A model generated the notes under the pieces. The model was not told the DNA's origin. It did not search any database and was given only the letters and a program-made list of their open reading frames with translations. Shown here piece after piece: positions 17,801-27,069 of a DNA stretch of 64,000 bases. A program made the translations under genes and the position numbers. This stretch comes from Flavobacteriales bacterium. GTDB lineage: Bacteria > Bacteroidota > Bacteroidia > Flavobacteriales_F > PHOS-HE28. How positions within the stretch are numbered: position 1 is the stretch's first letter; each line of letters begins with the position of its first letter. The DNA lies in assembly GCA_016703105.1 (NCBI GenBank), contig JADJCS010000020.1, positions 1-64,000 on the forward strand, written 5' to 3'.

Positions 17801-19459
17801 GCCGGGAGGGTCCACAAGCACGTCCAGTTGCACCGTTTCGAAACTGCAAATGGTGATCGTGGCTGGTGAGGGTACGCCGTTCGCCGAGGGGATCAATAGG
17901 GGCGGATCATCCACCTCCACGCTGAAGAAATACTGCTCCTCGCACTGGCTCAGGTTCTCGTAGCCGGTCACCACGTACACATTGCTACCCGGCGGGGTGA
18001 AGGTGTAGGAAAGGCCGTAGTGGAGCGTGTCCGAAGGATCGGTGATCACCGTCCAGAAAGGGTTGAAGATGGGGTTTGGCGGTGCGAGCGTCAACGTTCC
18101 CGTGCTGTCCAATCCACAGAACACCGAGTCGATGTTCAGCGGGGGCACCGGCGTGAACGAGCCCACCGAGTAGGCATAGCTTTCCGCGCTCCCCATCCCG
18201 TAGACATAGGCTGAGAGCCCACCGGGGCAGGTAAGGGTGTGACTGCCTTGCGTGAGCGGCACGGACGCATAGGCCTGCGTGGCGCACGCGGGATAAGCGG
18301 TAAAGGACGCCGCCGGGACCAAGGCTCCATCCAAGGAAACCTGGTTGACATTGGCCGTCTCGGTGATGATGTTCAGGTAGTGGTTCGTAATAACCGTGGA
18401 GGAGACCGTACTGAATGTGATGTTATCGATCTTCTGCTCCTCCGCGTTCAAAATCAGCAAGGCCGGATCCCCGTTCGCCGAGCAGGTGATGCCCTCCATA
18501 AGTTGAGCCACACTGAAGGGGACATTGCCCTCGAAACAAGCGGGCTGGTTGTAGTAGTTGACCTCCGTGTACTGGCCCGCGTTCAGGTTTATGGGGGCAC
18601 CGCCGTTCACGGTCACCACGGTGCCGTTCTGATCGGCCAGTATGCGGTACGTATACCCCGTGGTGGTGGAGTACGGTACCGAATAGTACTTGGTACCCCA
18701 CACGTTGCGCGGCAGGTTCTGTTCGCAGATATGATCACATGCGTAACAACCGTTCGGGATGTTGGTGCATACGGACCCTGAAAAAACAGCGAAGGGCCTG
18801 CAACTGCCGCTCTGCTGGGTGGCGATAATGGTGCTGCCGGTGAAATCGTCCGCTGTGTTCAGTGCTTTTACCTGGTATGTCTCGGCCGAATCCAGGTCGA
18901 CTATCCATGGAACACCGGCCGCATGGCCACCTTCGGTGGTGGCCGTGGTGGTGATCTCCACCTGAGTATCGTCCTGTGTGGCCACGATGAGGAACTCGGA
19001 TGAGAGACCGCCCACGCCGTTCAGCCCGTAGTAAGCGTGGATCCGATATTCGTTGCCGAGCGATTGGATCGGGTACACCGTGGTACCATCGGCGGTGTAT
19101 TGCTCAAAATTGATCGCGAACACGGCCACGGTGTCCTGGGTTTGGATCAATACCGACTTGTTGTCGATGACATCCGATTGATAGTGCATCGCCGTGGCGA
19201 TCGGAATGGTTACCGTAGTGGTCACGTTCGGCACCACCACAAAGGCCTGCGACCAACCCACCAAAGGCATTGTGACGAGCCCGGTGGTGCCTACGGGTGC
19301 GCTGATGAACACATCCAGGCTTTGAACCGGATTGCCCTGGTAGTTCTGCATATACCCTAGCCAGAACTCCTTGCCCATGGTGGGCACTACACCTTGCCCG
19401 CTCGCTTGGTCGCTCACCAACAAAGCCAGCAGAAGGGAAAGGACGGTGGGTCGCAGCAT
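14861..19459 (-). CDS. Giant T9SS type B surface protein, paralogue of the preceding one
   Basis: The 1532-residue secreted protein begins MLRPTVLSLLLALLVSDQAS (signal peptide). The order of parts is the same as in the neighbour: IgGFc-binding-like N-terminus (GKEFWLGYMQNYQG, TQDDTQVEITTT), jelly-roll with DVVLEYSINGGGSW near residue 735, then Ig/PKD-like repeats (LGPDT..C..D.L.LDAGNPG.AYLWNT) and a CHU_C end (VPNSFTPDGDGLNDMF, VFDRWGELVF). ATG 19459 replaces an in-frame start 57 bp upstream, which would put 19 residues before the signal. The pair looks like an old tandem duplication that has diverged; a role in adhesion or gliding is inferred. Confidence 0.9.
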   Translation of the reverse strand: MLRPTVLSLLLALLVSDQASGQGVVPTMGKEFWLGYMQNYQGNPVQSLDVFISAPVGTTGLVTMPLVGWSQAFVVVPNVTTTVTIPIATAMHYQSDVIDNKSVLIQTQDTVAVFAINFEQYTADGTTVYPIQSLGNEYRIHAYYGLNGVGGLSSEFLIVATQDDTQVEITTTATTEGGHAAGVPWIVDLDSAETYQVKALNTADDFTGSTIIATQQSGSCRPFAVFSGSVCTNIPNGCYACDHICEQNLPRNVWGTKYYSVPYSTTTGYTYRILADQNGTVVTVNGGAPINLNAGQYTEVNYYNQPACFEGNVPFSVAQLMEGITCSANGDPALLILNAEEQKIDNITFSTVSSTVITNHYLNIITETANVNQVSLDGALVPAASFTAYPACATQAYASVPLTQGSHTLTCPGGLSAYVYGMGSAESYAYSVGSFTPVPPLNIDSVFCGLDSTGTLTLAPPNPIFNPFWTVITDPSDTLHYGLSYTFTPPGSNVYVVTGYENLSQCEEQYFFSVEVDDPPLLIPSANGVPSPATITICSFETVQLDVLVDPPGTYLYNWWPDPQLNDGSLQNPIATPTQSGWFYVSVSTLNGCAVSVDSVYIDVIMGDVLVYEANTEKDALCLGDSSQLTLDVHQILMQDELDVVPGALWDNIQGGIISNNCGSVFGNALWFDGANPRQASTVAMNVLNGGSVSFAIKIGASAPPCDDADPGEDVVLEYSINGGGSWVPITTYWEYLYPTFSTIVEPIPLAAQTAATMFRWRQLNSSGPGNDNWSLDNIAIAAANPAGISFNWSPPATLSAANVQDPMAYPTTTGWYYVQSIDANTTCSYQDSVYIEVGAPFSITMTPDTTICDLAGIQLQAVPSSGTNHTWLWTPNNGTLNATFIEDPIATPVTTTEYFVTVTTGQGCVASDSVTITVNQLLGLTITTTDDDLCQGESTLLNATINGVTTNLTYSWSSPGSLDDATIQDPTATPLVTTDYVLTVTDTISGCQLTENIVITVSTAYVVTGTQDTTVCDPVGFQLDVQHNVPGGAISWTPTAYLLGANTATPTITLDSTMQYIVVVQDALGCSARDTVNITVPFDQLFFYPDSSLCAGDSMVIDAGYPGSTYLWSPTNEVTQTIAVFAADDYTVVLEDSNGCQSTFTTTVTVDPLPVVVLGPDTSRCIGENWTLDAGNAGSIYLWSTTAVGQTISVTTNDAYWVQVTDVNTCANSDTINVTFDPLPVIDLRDTTVCISETITLDAENPGSAYLWSTNETTQTIQVDSVSTTYSVVVTTPTICVDSADMVITIVPFPVVDLGPDTALCDTDTLDLDAGNPGQAYLWNTGSTDQTTIVTFTMDVWAEVFNGYCTTRDSVIVVFNPLPDVIQEWQQVLCLDYPPYKTLLDAGNAGCTFLWSTDEVTQTIEVDQYGWYFVDITTPLNCTITDSIAIVEYCPPQCFVPNSFTPDGDGLNDMFTPAGYNIGAVEMSVFDRWGELVFSGKDETVAWDGKRNGGDVQDGVYVWKLKYRFIEDHLGTLGAERETVGHVTVIR

Positions 19460-19608
19460 GGTGGAAAGGGCTTTCAGGTCCAAAGGTCGTGCAGTACGTT
19501 CAAGTTCCTCGTACACGGGGTCGGTTCCGTAAAGAGGCCTCGGATCGAGTAGGAGACGCGATCACCCGCACGGCCGTTGCCAAGTTCGCAAAAAGATGTT
19601 GCCAGGCT

Positions 19609-21198
19609 CTAAGGACCACTTACCTCCCATTCCAGGCCGATCTCCCAGGCCGCACGCACCTGCACCGGATCAGGATAGTGCAGGACTTGCTCCGGAAGGT
19701 CGTCCTCGCGCAAAGAACCTGTGTCCCAACGCCCGTTCCCATTGGTATCGAGGACCATGCGAACCCGGTAGGAACCAGGGGGAACCCGTTCCCAAACGCA
19801 TCGTCGAGACCCTATCGCCAGGAGGCTCCTGCGCACTTCGCGCCCCTGACCGTCCAACAAGAGCAGGAGTGCTGTTCCCCCTTGCTCTTCTTGAAGGTCC
19901 ACCGTCACCGTTCCGAAGGTTTTGGGATCCGGCCCGGTCGGTTCCACGATCAATGAATCGTTCCAGCCACCATAGATGTCCTTCAGTGCTTTGGGAAGTA
20001 CGCGCACCTTGCCGGGAGGTTGGGTACCGGTCGGCACCTTCAGCCATACCAACCGGTGGTCTGTGCTGTCCACTTCCAGCGTTATATCCCGCTTGATGCG
20101 AGCGGTATCACCGACCATCTCCACCCGGCTTGGATCGACCCGGGCCACCGGACGGCTCACATGGAGCGGTACTCCGCGCGCATCGGCGTCCAGCGCTTGG
20201 ACCCCGAGGTGGAAAGGCATCGTTCCCGTGACGCGATAGGTCAAGGTATCCACTGGCGCAGAGCCGTCGACGAGCACCAGCGCTTGCCCATTGAGCAAGG
20301 TGGTGTCGCTGGGCCAGGCCAATGCACTATCCCGCCCGGTGGTGATCTCGAATGTCCAGGACGGATGAGCCCCACCCCCCAGTGTGATCAGCTGCAAACT
20401 CTCCGCAGGTCGCCCGAGGACCAGTTCCAATGCGCGATCCGGTAGTACGCTGTAGGTCAATAGCTGTTGCGAAGCGCTCAGTTCCCGGAATATTTCCAAG
20501 GGAGGTAGCGAACCGGTATCCCCTGGAGCAACTTCAACCGGTGCGGGGAGAAAACCGATGTCCTCGTTCGGCAGGTCGTACCGGTGGTTCCCGTTCTGGT
20601 CGCGCAATGCACGGATCAGATAGTTGCCTTCCGCGAGATAGGGGAGGCGGTAGGTGCCATCCTCCGCTGTGCGAGCGGAACGGATCGGGCGACCGCTCCG
20701 GAACGCTGCGGTATCCTCTTGGTTATAGAGCAATACGCTCACACCTTTCTCCGCCGCACCAGAATAGGCATTGCGTACAAGGCCGCTGAGCGTTAGGCTG
20801 TCGATATGGTCGCCGGTGGAGAGCACCACGCTCAGGTCCTTGACCGGGTTCCCCTCTGCGAGATCGACCACCGCATCGCCGAAGTTGAACACATACGTCG
20901 TTTTGGGGCTGAGCGGTCCGGTCAGGTCCAGCACTACCCGATCGGCCCCCGCCTGGCGCACTTCCGGCAGTTGCTCAAGGGGAGGGGAGATAAGCAGGTT
21001 GTTACGCACCCGATCCAAGCGGATGCGCTCATCGAACGCCAGCATGATCCGTGTTCCGGTGAAGCCCGTGGTGCCGCTAGCAGGTTCGCAGCTCAGCAAT
21101 AACGGCGATGTCGCGTCCTTTGGCCCACCCGTTGGGTCGCGCACCTGGGCACAGGCGGTCATGAGCGCGATGAGGGAGATCAGGCCGATGGCCTTCAT
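19609..21198 (-). CDS. Ig-like (SbsA/Big_5) domain lipoprotein
   Basis: The 529-residue lipoprotein has the lipobox LMTAC at residues 12-16 followed by the Bacteroidota phrase RDPTGGPKDATSP. The first domain (about 30-130) has the Big_5/SbsA pattern with an inner PKTTYVFNFGDAVVDLAEGN motif. A second part near 165-240 resembles a carboxypeptidase regulatory-like or CNA_B fold (DGTYRLPYLAEGNYLIRAL, DQNGNHRYD). It probably sits on the outer membrane. Its ATG overlaps the end of the reductase gene by 4 bp, so the two form an operon. The exact function is unknown. Confidence 0.85.
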   Translation of the reverse strand: MKAIGLISLIALMTACAQVRDPTGGPKDATSPLLLSCEPASGTTGFTGTRIMLAFDERIRLDRVRNNLLISPPLEQLPEVRQAGADRVVLDLTGPLSPKTTYVFNFGDAVVDLAEGNPVKDLSVVLSTGDHIDSLTLSGLVRNAYSGAAEKGVSVLLYNQEDTAAFRSGRPIRSARTAEDGTYRLPYLAEGNYLIRALRDQNGNHRYDLPNEDIGFLPAPVEVAPGDTGSLPPLEIFRELSASQQLLTYSVLPDRALELVLGRPAESLQLITLGGGAHPSWTFEITTGRDSALAWPSDTTLLNGQALVLVDGSAPVDTLTYRVTGTMPFHLGVQALDADARGVPLHVSRPVARVDPSRVEMVGDTARIKRDITLEVDSTDHRLVWLKVPTGTQPPGKVRVLPKALKDIYGGWNDSLIVEPTGPDPKTFGTVTVDLQEEQGGTALLLLLDGQGREVRRSLLAIGSRRCVWERVPPGSYRVRMVLDTNGNGRWDTGSLREDDLPEQVLHYPDPVQVRAAWEIGLEWEVSGP

Positions 21199-21683
21199 TC
21201 GAACAGGGGTTCCAAGAGGGCCCCTACCTGCCCTAGGGCGTGCGCGTCCACCTGGCCGAAATCGTCCGGCAGTTCGCTATCCACGTCCAGCACGGCTGCG
21301 ATATGGCCCTGACGGTCCCGGAGCGGGACCACGATCTCCGACCTGCTCAAAGGACTACAGGCGATATGCCCTGGGAATTTCTCCACATCCGGCACCACCA
21401 ATGTCCGTTCCTCCTGCCATGCCCGACCGCAGACGCCCTTGCCGTGCCCGATGCGCATGCAGGCCACAGGGCCTTGGAAGGGACCCAGTACAAGTTCTGC
21501 GCCTTGCACACGGTAAAAGCCTACCCAATGCCAGCCGAAGGTCTCCTTCAGTGCGGCGCTCACATTCGCCATGGCCGCCACGGGATCACGCTCGTCGCTG
21601 AGCAATTCCCGGAGTTGCGGCAGCAATGCACTGTAGAGGCTGATCCGGTCCCGAGTATCAGGAAGCGTAAGAGTTTCGGCCAT
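21195..21683 (-). CDS. Free methionine-R-sulfoxide reductase (GAF domain)
   Basis: The 162-residue protein is a single GAF domain of the fRMsr type, which reduces free Met-(R)-sulfoxide. The three family Cys are present: C75 (ACMRIGHGKG), C85 (GVCGRAW) and C109 (HIACSPLSRSEIV). The motif SRSEIVVPL and the later DVDSE lie in the substrate pocket region. A TACCTTTG box lies 17 bp before ATG 21683. It is cotranscribed with the Ig-like lipoprotein. It protects the cytoplasmic Met pool from oxidation. Confidence 0.92.
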   Translation of the reverse strand: MAETLTLPDTRDRISLYSALLPQLRELLSDERDPVAAMANVSAALKETFGWHWVGFYRVQGAELVLGPFQGPVACMRIGHGKGVCGRAWQEERTLVVPDVEKFPGHIACSPLSRSEIVVPLRDRQGHIAAVLDVDSELPDDFGQVDAHALGQVGALLEPLFE

Positions 21684-21700
21684 GGGGGCGGGCTGGACGA

Positions 21701-21708
21701 CAAAGGTA
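21701..21708 (-). promoter_or_regulatory. TACCTTTG -7 box for the fRMsr gene
   Basis: It is a perfect TAnnTTTG on the minus strand, in the 31-bp gap between comF and the reductase gene, giving that gene its own promoter. Confidence 0.5.
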
Positions 21709-21714
21709 TCCGGC

Positions 21715-22434
21715 TCAAGCGGTGGCCGCTGTGCATACGCTCACCCGCAGACCTGGTGCTGATGTAAGCGCACGGATGCATCCTTCCAGGGTAGCGCCGG
21801 TGGTCACCACATCGTCCACCACGAGCACATGCGCCCCTGCCAGCACCTCGGGAGAAACAAGATCGAAGGCCTCCTTCACGTTCGTCCAACGGTCCCAGCG
21901 TCCTTTGTGGGTTTGTGTGGTGGTGCGCGTCACACGCATGAGGCTTTGGTGCATGGATCTTAGTGGCCACACTTCACGGAACCCGTCCACCAGCACTTGG
22001 CTTTGGTTGAAGCCCCGTTGGCGCAACCGGCTTGGATGCAATGGAACGGCGAGAATGGTGTCAAGTGTACTGAAGCGCTCAGAGCCTTGAAGGGTCTCGG
22101 CCATCATGCGACCCAGTTCCAAGCCAACGGTCCTGTCGCCGGTGTATTTCAACCGATGTAACATGCGTTGCACCTTGCCACTTCGATTGAACTGGAGCAA
22201 TGCTGCTGCGGCCTCCACCGGGACCTTGCCCCAGAAAAGGCGCTCCACACGGTTCCCGGGCTCCTGGTGGAGCCGCAGCCGTGGTAGATCGTTCAGGCAG
22301 CCCAAGCACAGGCTCGTTTCCGAACGGATCAGCGGCCGGTCGCAAGCGGCGCAACGGCGCGGTAGAAAGAGCCCGACCAGATCGCCGAGCCATTCCACCG
22401 GTCCGTCGATGGTCCTGTGCCGCGAAGGCGTCAT
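21715..22434 (-). CDS. comF: ComF family protein (phosphoribosyltransferase-like)
   Basis: The 239-residue protein has the ComF layout: an N-terminal zinc-type double motif (CAACDRPL and CLGCLNDLP), the middle segment ALLQFNRSGKVQRMLHRLKY, VPLHPSRLRQRGFNQS, and a C-terminal PRPP loop VLVVDDVVTTGATL. ComF proteins act in DNA uptake; the exact biochemical role is unsettled. ATG 22434 is preferred to TTG 22455. It is followed on the same strand by the fRMsr gene. Confidence 0.92.
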   Translation of the reverse strand: MTPSRHRTIDGPVEWLGDLVGLFLPRRCAACDRPLIRSETSLCLGCLNDLPRLRLHQEPGNRVERLFWGKVPVEAAAALLQFNRSGKVQRMLHRLKYTGDRTVGLELGRMMAETLQGSERFSTLDTILAVPLHPSRLRQRGFNQSQVLVDGFREVWPLRSMHQSLMRVTRTTTQTHKGRWDRWTNVKEAFDLVSPEVLAGAHVLVVDDVVTTGATLEGCIRALTSAPGLRVSVCTAATA

Positions 22435-22526
22435 TGTTGAAAATTGGTCGAACAAGCGTCAAGCCGCCCGTTGGCCCGGGGTAATTTAGCCGCGGTATTC
22501 GTCATTTCCTACCCACCCGCACCCGC

Positions 22527-23441
22527 ATGACCCAGCCCACCGCTCCCATCGAGCCACGCAAACCCCGTTCGAACACCGCCTTGTTGGCCCTGGTGGTGCT
22601 TCTGTTGATAAGCAACGTGGTGATGCTCTACCTCTTGATGCAGAGCAAGCGGCAAGAAGAGACCACCCAAGGGGAAGTGGTGAAGGTGACCAGCGAGAAG
22701 GAGAACGTTACGCGTATGTTGGAGGATATGCTCGCCCAATATGATACGTTGGAGACGGAGAACGAGCAGCTCACCGTGGAGATGGACGCGCAGAAACAGC
22801 AGATCGAAGGGCTCCTGGAACAGGTCAAATCCGGCAAATACAGCCTGGCCAAAGCGCAGAAGGAAGCAGAGACCCTGCGCCGGATCATGAAGGGCTACGT
22901 GGCCACCATCGATTCGCTCAACCAAGCCAACCTGCAGCTAACCGCGGACAAGGCCAATCTGACCCAGGAACTGGGTGAGGTGCAGGGGCAGAAGGCCGCG
23001 CTGGAGCAGACCAGTGCCGAACAGCAGAGCTTGATCGCCAAGGGCTCGGTGCTCAGCACCACCACCATCACGGCGGGTGCGGTCCAGCTCCGGAACAACG
23101 GCAAACAGGTGGACACCGACCGCGCGAAGAAGGCCCAGATGGTGAAGTGCTGCTTCACGCTAGGGGAGAACCGGGTGACCCGTTCGGGTGACAAGACGAT
23201 CTATATGCGCGTGATCAGCCCGGACGGAAAGGTGCTGCCCGCCAGCGAAAGCGACAACAGGTTCCAATTCGAAGGGGTGGAGGGTGAGTTCAGTGTGAAA
23301 CGGGAGGTGAACTACCAGAACGTGCCTGTGGACGCCTGCATGTTCTGGACCGCGAGCGGGGACATGGCCACCGGGCAGTACATCGTGGAGCTATACGAGG
23401 CTGGCAGCAAAGTGAGCCAGACCAAGTTCGATCTGAAGTAG
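22527..23441 (+). CDS. Membrane-anchored coiled-coil protein
   Basis: The 304-residue protein has one N-terminal membrane segment (ALLALVVLLLISNVVMLYLL, about residues 15-36). A long Glu/Gln/Lys-rich coiled coil follows to about 175 (for example SEKENVTRMLEDMLAQYDTL and NEQLTVEMDAQKQQIEGLLE). The C-terminal part (about 180-304) is a compact domain with VKCCFTLGENRVTRSGDKTI and ends GSKVSQTKFDLK. The family is known in Bacteroidota but not characterised; a periplasmic, envelope-spanning role is inferred. It converges on the barrel gene at 23533. Confidence 0.8.
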   Translation: MTQPTAPIEPRKPRSNTALLALVVLLLISNVVMLYLLMQSKRQEETTQGEVVKVTSEKENVTRMLEDMLAQYDTLETENEQLTVEMDAQKQQIEGLLEQVKSGKYSLAKAQKEAETLRRIMKGYVATIDSLNQANLQLTADKANLTQELGEVQGQKAALEQTSAEQQSLIAKGSVLSTTTITAGAVQLRNNGKQVDTDRAKKAQMVKCCFTLGENRVTRSGDKTIYMRVISPDGKVLPASESDNRFQFEGVEGEFSVKREVNYQNVPVDACMFWTASGDMATGQYIVELYEAGSKVSQTKFDLK

Positions 23442-23460
23442 CCGGATCATCCGCCAACGT

Positions 23461-23499
23461 AACGAGGGGCACAGGGGCATTCCCGCTGCGTCCCTCGTT
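23461..23499. terminator. Hairpin between convergent genes
   Basis: AACGAGGG (23461-23468) pairs with CCCTCGTT (23492-23499), followed by CCTCTTCATG. It lies between two convergent genes and could serve both, although there is no clean T run. Confidence 0.45.
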
Positions 23500-23532
23500 C
23501 CTCTTCATGGGGATCCCAGCGGTTGTTCCCGC

Positions 23533-26500
23533 TCAGAAGAAGGCCCGGATCTGCGCCCCACCCACGTGTACTATCGGGGTGCCTTCGCTCTGACGACCGT
23601 TGTAGGTGAGGTCCACCTGGAGGTTCTGGCTCAGCTTGCGCTGAACGACCACGCTCCAGGTCACGTTCGTCCCCACTTTCAAGCTGCTCAGCATCTCATT
23701 GCCCAGGGAGGTGTTGGGATCGCCATTGTACCGGATCTCCACCCAGTTCCCGTTCGCTTGTATGCTGCCTTTGCCGGCGGTGTTCCAGCGAACTTCCAAG
23801 CCCAGGTCCTGCACTACGGCGAATTCGCCCCCGAGTTCCCTGGCGTTCTTCTTCTCATTGTACTTGTAGGACAGCGCCGTGCGGAAGTCGGTGTTCGGCC
23901 GCCAAGTGACACGTGGTTTCGAGGAGACCTGCTGGATGTTGTAGGTGCGACCGCTTATCAGATCGGAGGCACTGGCCACGCGCCCCAACTCCGATTCGAC
24001 ATCCGCGGTCCATTGCTGCGTGGTATTCCACCGGATCCGTACCTGGTTCAGTTCGCGGACCCGCGATTCGAAACCGTTCAACAAGAGCGTCTTGTTCCGG
24101 TCATCCTGGTACGTGTGGTCCACGCTCCACTTGGGACTGGTGCGATCATAGAACAGGGTATTACGCAGGGATGAAGAGAAAGCGGTGAGGAGCGTATCGG
24201 CCGGATCCGCGCGGAGCGGGTCCAATGCCTGTGCCAATTCGGTGGTGCTGGTCTTGCGATCGCTCCGGAAGGAAGTGAGATCGGAGAACCGGGCTATGAA
24301 ACCGCGCCAGCCCCTGGCCTGGCCCCACTTCACCGATGGACGCAGGTCCAGTGAAGCGCTCAATTGGTTGGAGAACGCCCTGACGTAGTCATTGGTCGGC
24401 ACGAACACACGGATATGGTCCGCTTCGTAACTGAAGTTGGCCAGTTCGAACTCGTTCAGCTCCTTCACCCCGTCCCCGTTGTAGTCGATCCACACATACA
24501 GCCCCTGCCCCGCAGGTACCTGCACATATATGAACTCACGACGCTGTTCGAGGCCCGACCCGAACTCATAGAACATATTCCACACCGCCACACCTTTTCC
24601 CATTGTCAGGTCATGGTCGACGCGCATCAAATAGGTGTCTTCCGGTCGTTGCGCGGTGAGGGTACTGTCCACGATGCGCAGTTGCCGGTAAGTGAAGGTG
24701 GTGGCCAGTTTGTGGCGGGGGTCGCGCCCCAGTCCCAATGCTGCGGTACCCGTCGTGGCCACTGTGCTGCGTGCCAATCCGCCTTCGCGAAGGCCCTTGT
24801 CGATGCGTTGTCCACCGCCCAGCCGGTAGGTGTTTTTGAAAGTGTCCGGGCTTTGTACGAAAGCCTCCCAATCATGGAACTGATAGCTGCCGATGCGCAA
24901 CGCCGATCCGCTGTCCGGCAGAAAACGGTTGCGCTCATGTTCGTCCTGCACGCCTATGGTGATCCAACGCATACGTCGCGCGAGCCGCGCTTTGTGCCGC
25001 AGGAATTCGGTCCGCGTGGGATCGGTCGTCAAAAGCAAACTCGCGGTGCCGGTGATGTCCATACGCCCGGGATGCAGATCGCTGATCAGGTCATGCTTCC
25101 AACCGCTGTAGCGGTCCCGCACTTGGAAAGTGTTCGCCGCATAGCGCACGCGCCCCGCCTTGCCCGCGCGCAGGCCAACGCTCGTTGTCGCTAACAATTG
25201 GTCGCCATCCAAGGGAACGTTCAGCGCGTTCCAGTTCCGTTCGAATTCCACGGGCCGATAGCGTTCCGCAGGCTTGAAGGTCCGCGTAACACCCTCGCCT
25301 TCCAGGCCCAGTTCGATCGCCCACGTGCTGTCCTTGCGGCTGATGCCCAGGGCTTGGTCCAATCGTGTGCGCGCGGCGAATCCTTGATCGTCGCCTTCGT
25401 CCTTCGCGCTGAAGGTGTTCAGGTCGTATTGACTGAAGGCCACCTCGCTCGTGGTGCGCAAGCCGCCGATCGTATTGTGGTCGAAGCCCAAGGCCAGGAC
25501 TTGTTGGGAGCGCGGGGCGATCAGCACGCGCACCGGAGCATGGTCCCCGCGCTGCACGATCACGCCGTTCACGGTATCGGGAGCCACCCAACGATAGACC
25601 CTGCCGTTCGGGGTGAACGACTGCTGGAGGTAATCCCCCCGGCCGCTGCCCACGTTCGAGAAGACCAGCCGGAAGCGCGCGCTGTCCTCATTGGTACTGT
25701 TCACGAACACCGGGAAGTAGCCGAGCGAATCCACACGCTTGTAGAGGACTTGATCGGGCGTGAAGGCTACACTATCGATACCCGGCACCACGGCCGCGAG
25801 GGGGTCGTCACCGGCTTCGGAGAGCGCGAGCTTCTCGTCGTCCGTGAGCTGTTGTTGGAGTTGCTGGTTCTTGTGGTCCTGCTCGCTGTAAACGTTCAAT
25901 CGGAGCGCACTTCGCCCGAACGTAATTGTCTCATCCAAACGAACGAGCGAGCGCGTGTAGTTCTTGTCCGAGTACTGGAACTCCACCACGATCCTGCGGT
26001 CCTTGGTGACCATCCTACGAGCGGTGAAGGTGAGTTCCGCGGTGTTGTAGTCGATCACATAATCGTTCTCCTGGCCGCGGATGAGCAGTTGCCCATCTAT
26101 GTAGACCCGTTCCGTGCCCGATAACACGATGATGAAGGTCTCCCCATCGTTCCCGCGTAAGCGATAGGGACCCTGGACACCCTCTACGCCCTGGATGGGG
26201 TTGCGGGCGAATTTGCCTTTGGAGATGGCCACTGTGGCGCCCACTTCGTTGTGCGCTTTTTCCCCCAAGGCCGAACGCAAGGTGAACGACAGGCCTTTGG
26301 TCTTTTTCAGGTAAGTGAGGAAGTGGCTCTTCGGGCGCTGGAGTACGATATCGCCCGCGATCAGTTCCCAGCCCGTGGACTTCTGCGCGCTGACCGGTCC
26401 ACCTGCGGAGTTGGGCTCCGGCCCGGTGTCTTCGAAGATCTTGATGAAGACCTGGTCGAAATCCTGGAGTTCCAGGGTATTGCCATCCGCTTGGATGGGG

Positions 26501-27069
26501 ATGTTGTTGTCCGTGATCGAGGCGAGCACCTGGATCCGGTCGGTGAGTCGGCCACTGAGTTCCAGGTTCAGCGTGGAGTTGACCGATAGGTCCTGGTTGT
26601 TGCCGAACAGCACGCCACGCGAAACGCTACCGCTTTTGTTGAGGCCTGTGCTACCGAACAGATCTTCCCGCTCGGCCGGTGCCACATACTTGAACGGGTC
26701 CGTGCGTACACCTTCGGACATTAGGCTGAGCGGGTCCTTATGCCGGTAGGTGCCACCGAACAACAGCGGGAGGACCCGATAGCGCGCGGTGAGGGTGTCC
26801 GCTCCCAGGCCAGGTCCCAGGAACAACCGCGCCGTGAAAGGGTCGAGCTCATAGGATCCCGGAGCCAGAAGGGAGTCGCCCACGAACAGGGCGAAACTGC
26901 CTGGTACGATGCTCAATGTGTCCAGTGCGATGCTGTCACCGGAGGGGATCAAATGCCGCGTTCTTCTGTTATCCCGATCGCTTTGCCCGGCGGCCACGAG
27001 AGCGCCAAGAACGCAAAGCGTTCCGCCGCATCGCCGGAGCACTCTCGATGTCGCATACGATCGGGACAC
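23533..27069 (-). CDS. Large outer-membrane beta-barrel protein
   Basis: The protein has about 1178 residues. After a signal-like stretch (VLRRCGGTLCVLGALVAAGQ) it has a beta-rich N-terminal region with LSVNSTLNLELSGRLTDRIQ and repeated amphipathic strands, TERVYIDGQLLIRGQENDYV, then FIYVQVPAGQGLYVWIDYNG, features shared with very large Bacteroidota outer-membrane proteins of the SprA type. It ends AQIRAFF with a terminal Phe, typical of barrel proteins. The function is not known; a translocon or envelope biogenesis role is only an inference. GTG 27069 was chosen because the frame further upstream (to 27219) overlaps the next gene's promoter and has no signal peptide. Confidence 0.75.
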   Translation of the reverse strand: MSRSYATSRVLRRCGGTLCVLGALVAAGQSDRDNRRTRHLIPSGDSIALDTLSIVPGSFALFVGDSLLAPGSYELDPFTARLFLGPGLGADTLTARYRVLPLLFGGTYRHKDPLSLMSEGVRTDPFKYVAPAEREDLFGSTGLNKSGSVSRGVLFGNNQDLSVNSTLNLELSGRLTDRIQVLASITDNNIPIQADGNTLELQDFDQVFIKIFEDTGPEPNSAGGPVSAQKSTGWELIAGDIVLQRPKSHFLTYLKKTKGLSFTLRSALGEKAHNEVGATVAISKGKFARNPIQGVEGVQGPYRLRGNDGETFIIVLSGTERVYIDGQLLIRGQENDYVIDYNTAELTFTARRMVTKDRRIVVEFQYSDKNYTRSLVRLDETITFGRSALRLNVYSEQDHKNQQLQQQLTDDEKLALSEAGDDPLAAVVPGIDSVAFTPDQVLYKRVDSLGYFPVFVNSTNEDSARFRLVFSNVGSGRGDYLQQSFTPNGRVYRWVAPDTVNGVIVQRGDHAPVRVLIAPRSQQVLALGFDHNTIGGLRTTSEVAFSQYDLNTFSAKDEGDDQGFAARTRLDQALGISRKDSTWAIELGLEGEGVTRTFKPAERYRPVEFERNWNALNVPLDGDQLLATTSVGLRAGKAGRVRYAANTFQVRDRYSGWKHDLISDLHPGRMDITGTASLLLTTDPTRTEFLRHKARLARRMRWITIGVQDEHERNRFLPDSGSALRIGSYQFHDWEAFVQSPDTFKNTYRLGGGQRIDKGLREGGLARSTVATTGTAALGLGRDPRHKLATTFTYRQLRIVDSTLTAQRPEDTYLMRVDHDLTMGKGVAVWNMFYEFGSGLEQRREFIYVQVPAGQGLYVWIDYNGDGVKELNEFELANFSYEADHIRVFVPTNDYVRAFSNQLSASLDLRPSVKWGQARGWRGFIARFSDLTSFRSDRKTSTTELAQALDPLRADPADTLLTAFSSSLRNTLFYDRTSPKWSVDHTYQDDRNKTLLLNGFESRVRELNQVRIRWNTTQQWTADVESELGRVASASDLISGRTYNIQQVSSKPRVTWRPNTDFRTALSYKYNEKKNARELGGEFAVVQDLGLEVRWNTAGKGSIQANGNWVEIRYNGDPNTSLGNEMLSSLKVGTNVTWSVVVQRKLSQNLQVDLTYNGRQSEGTPIVHVGGAQIRAFF

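Noticed and set aside
23533..27069. Assignment of the barrel protein as SprA itself
   Set aside because: The length (about 1180 residues) is roughly half that of SprA and only general features match.
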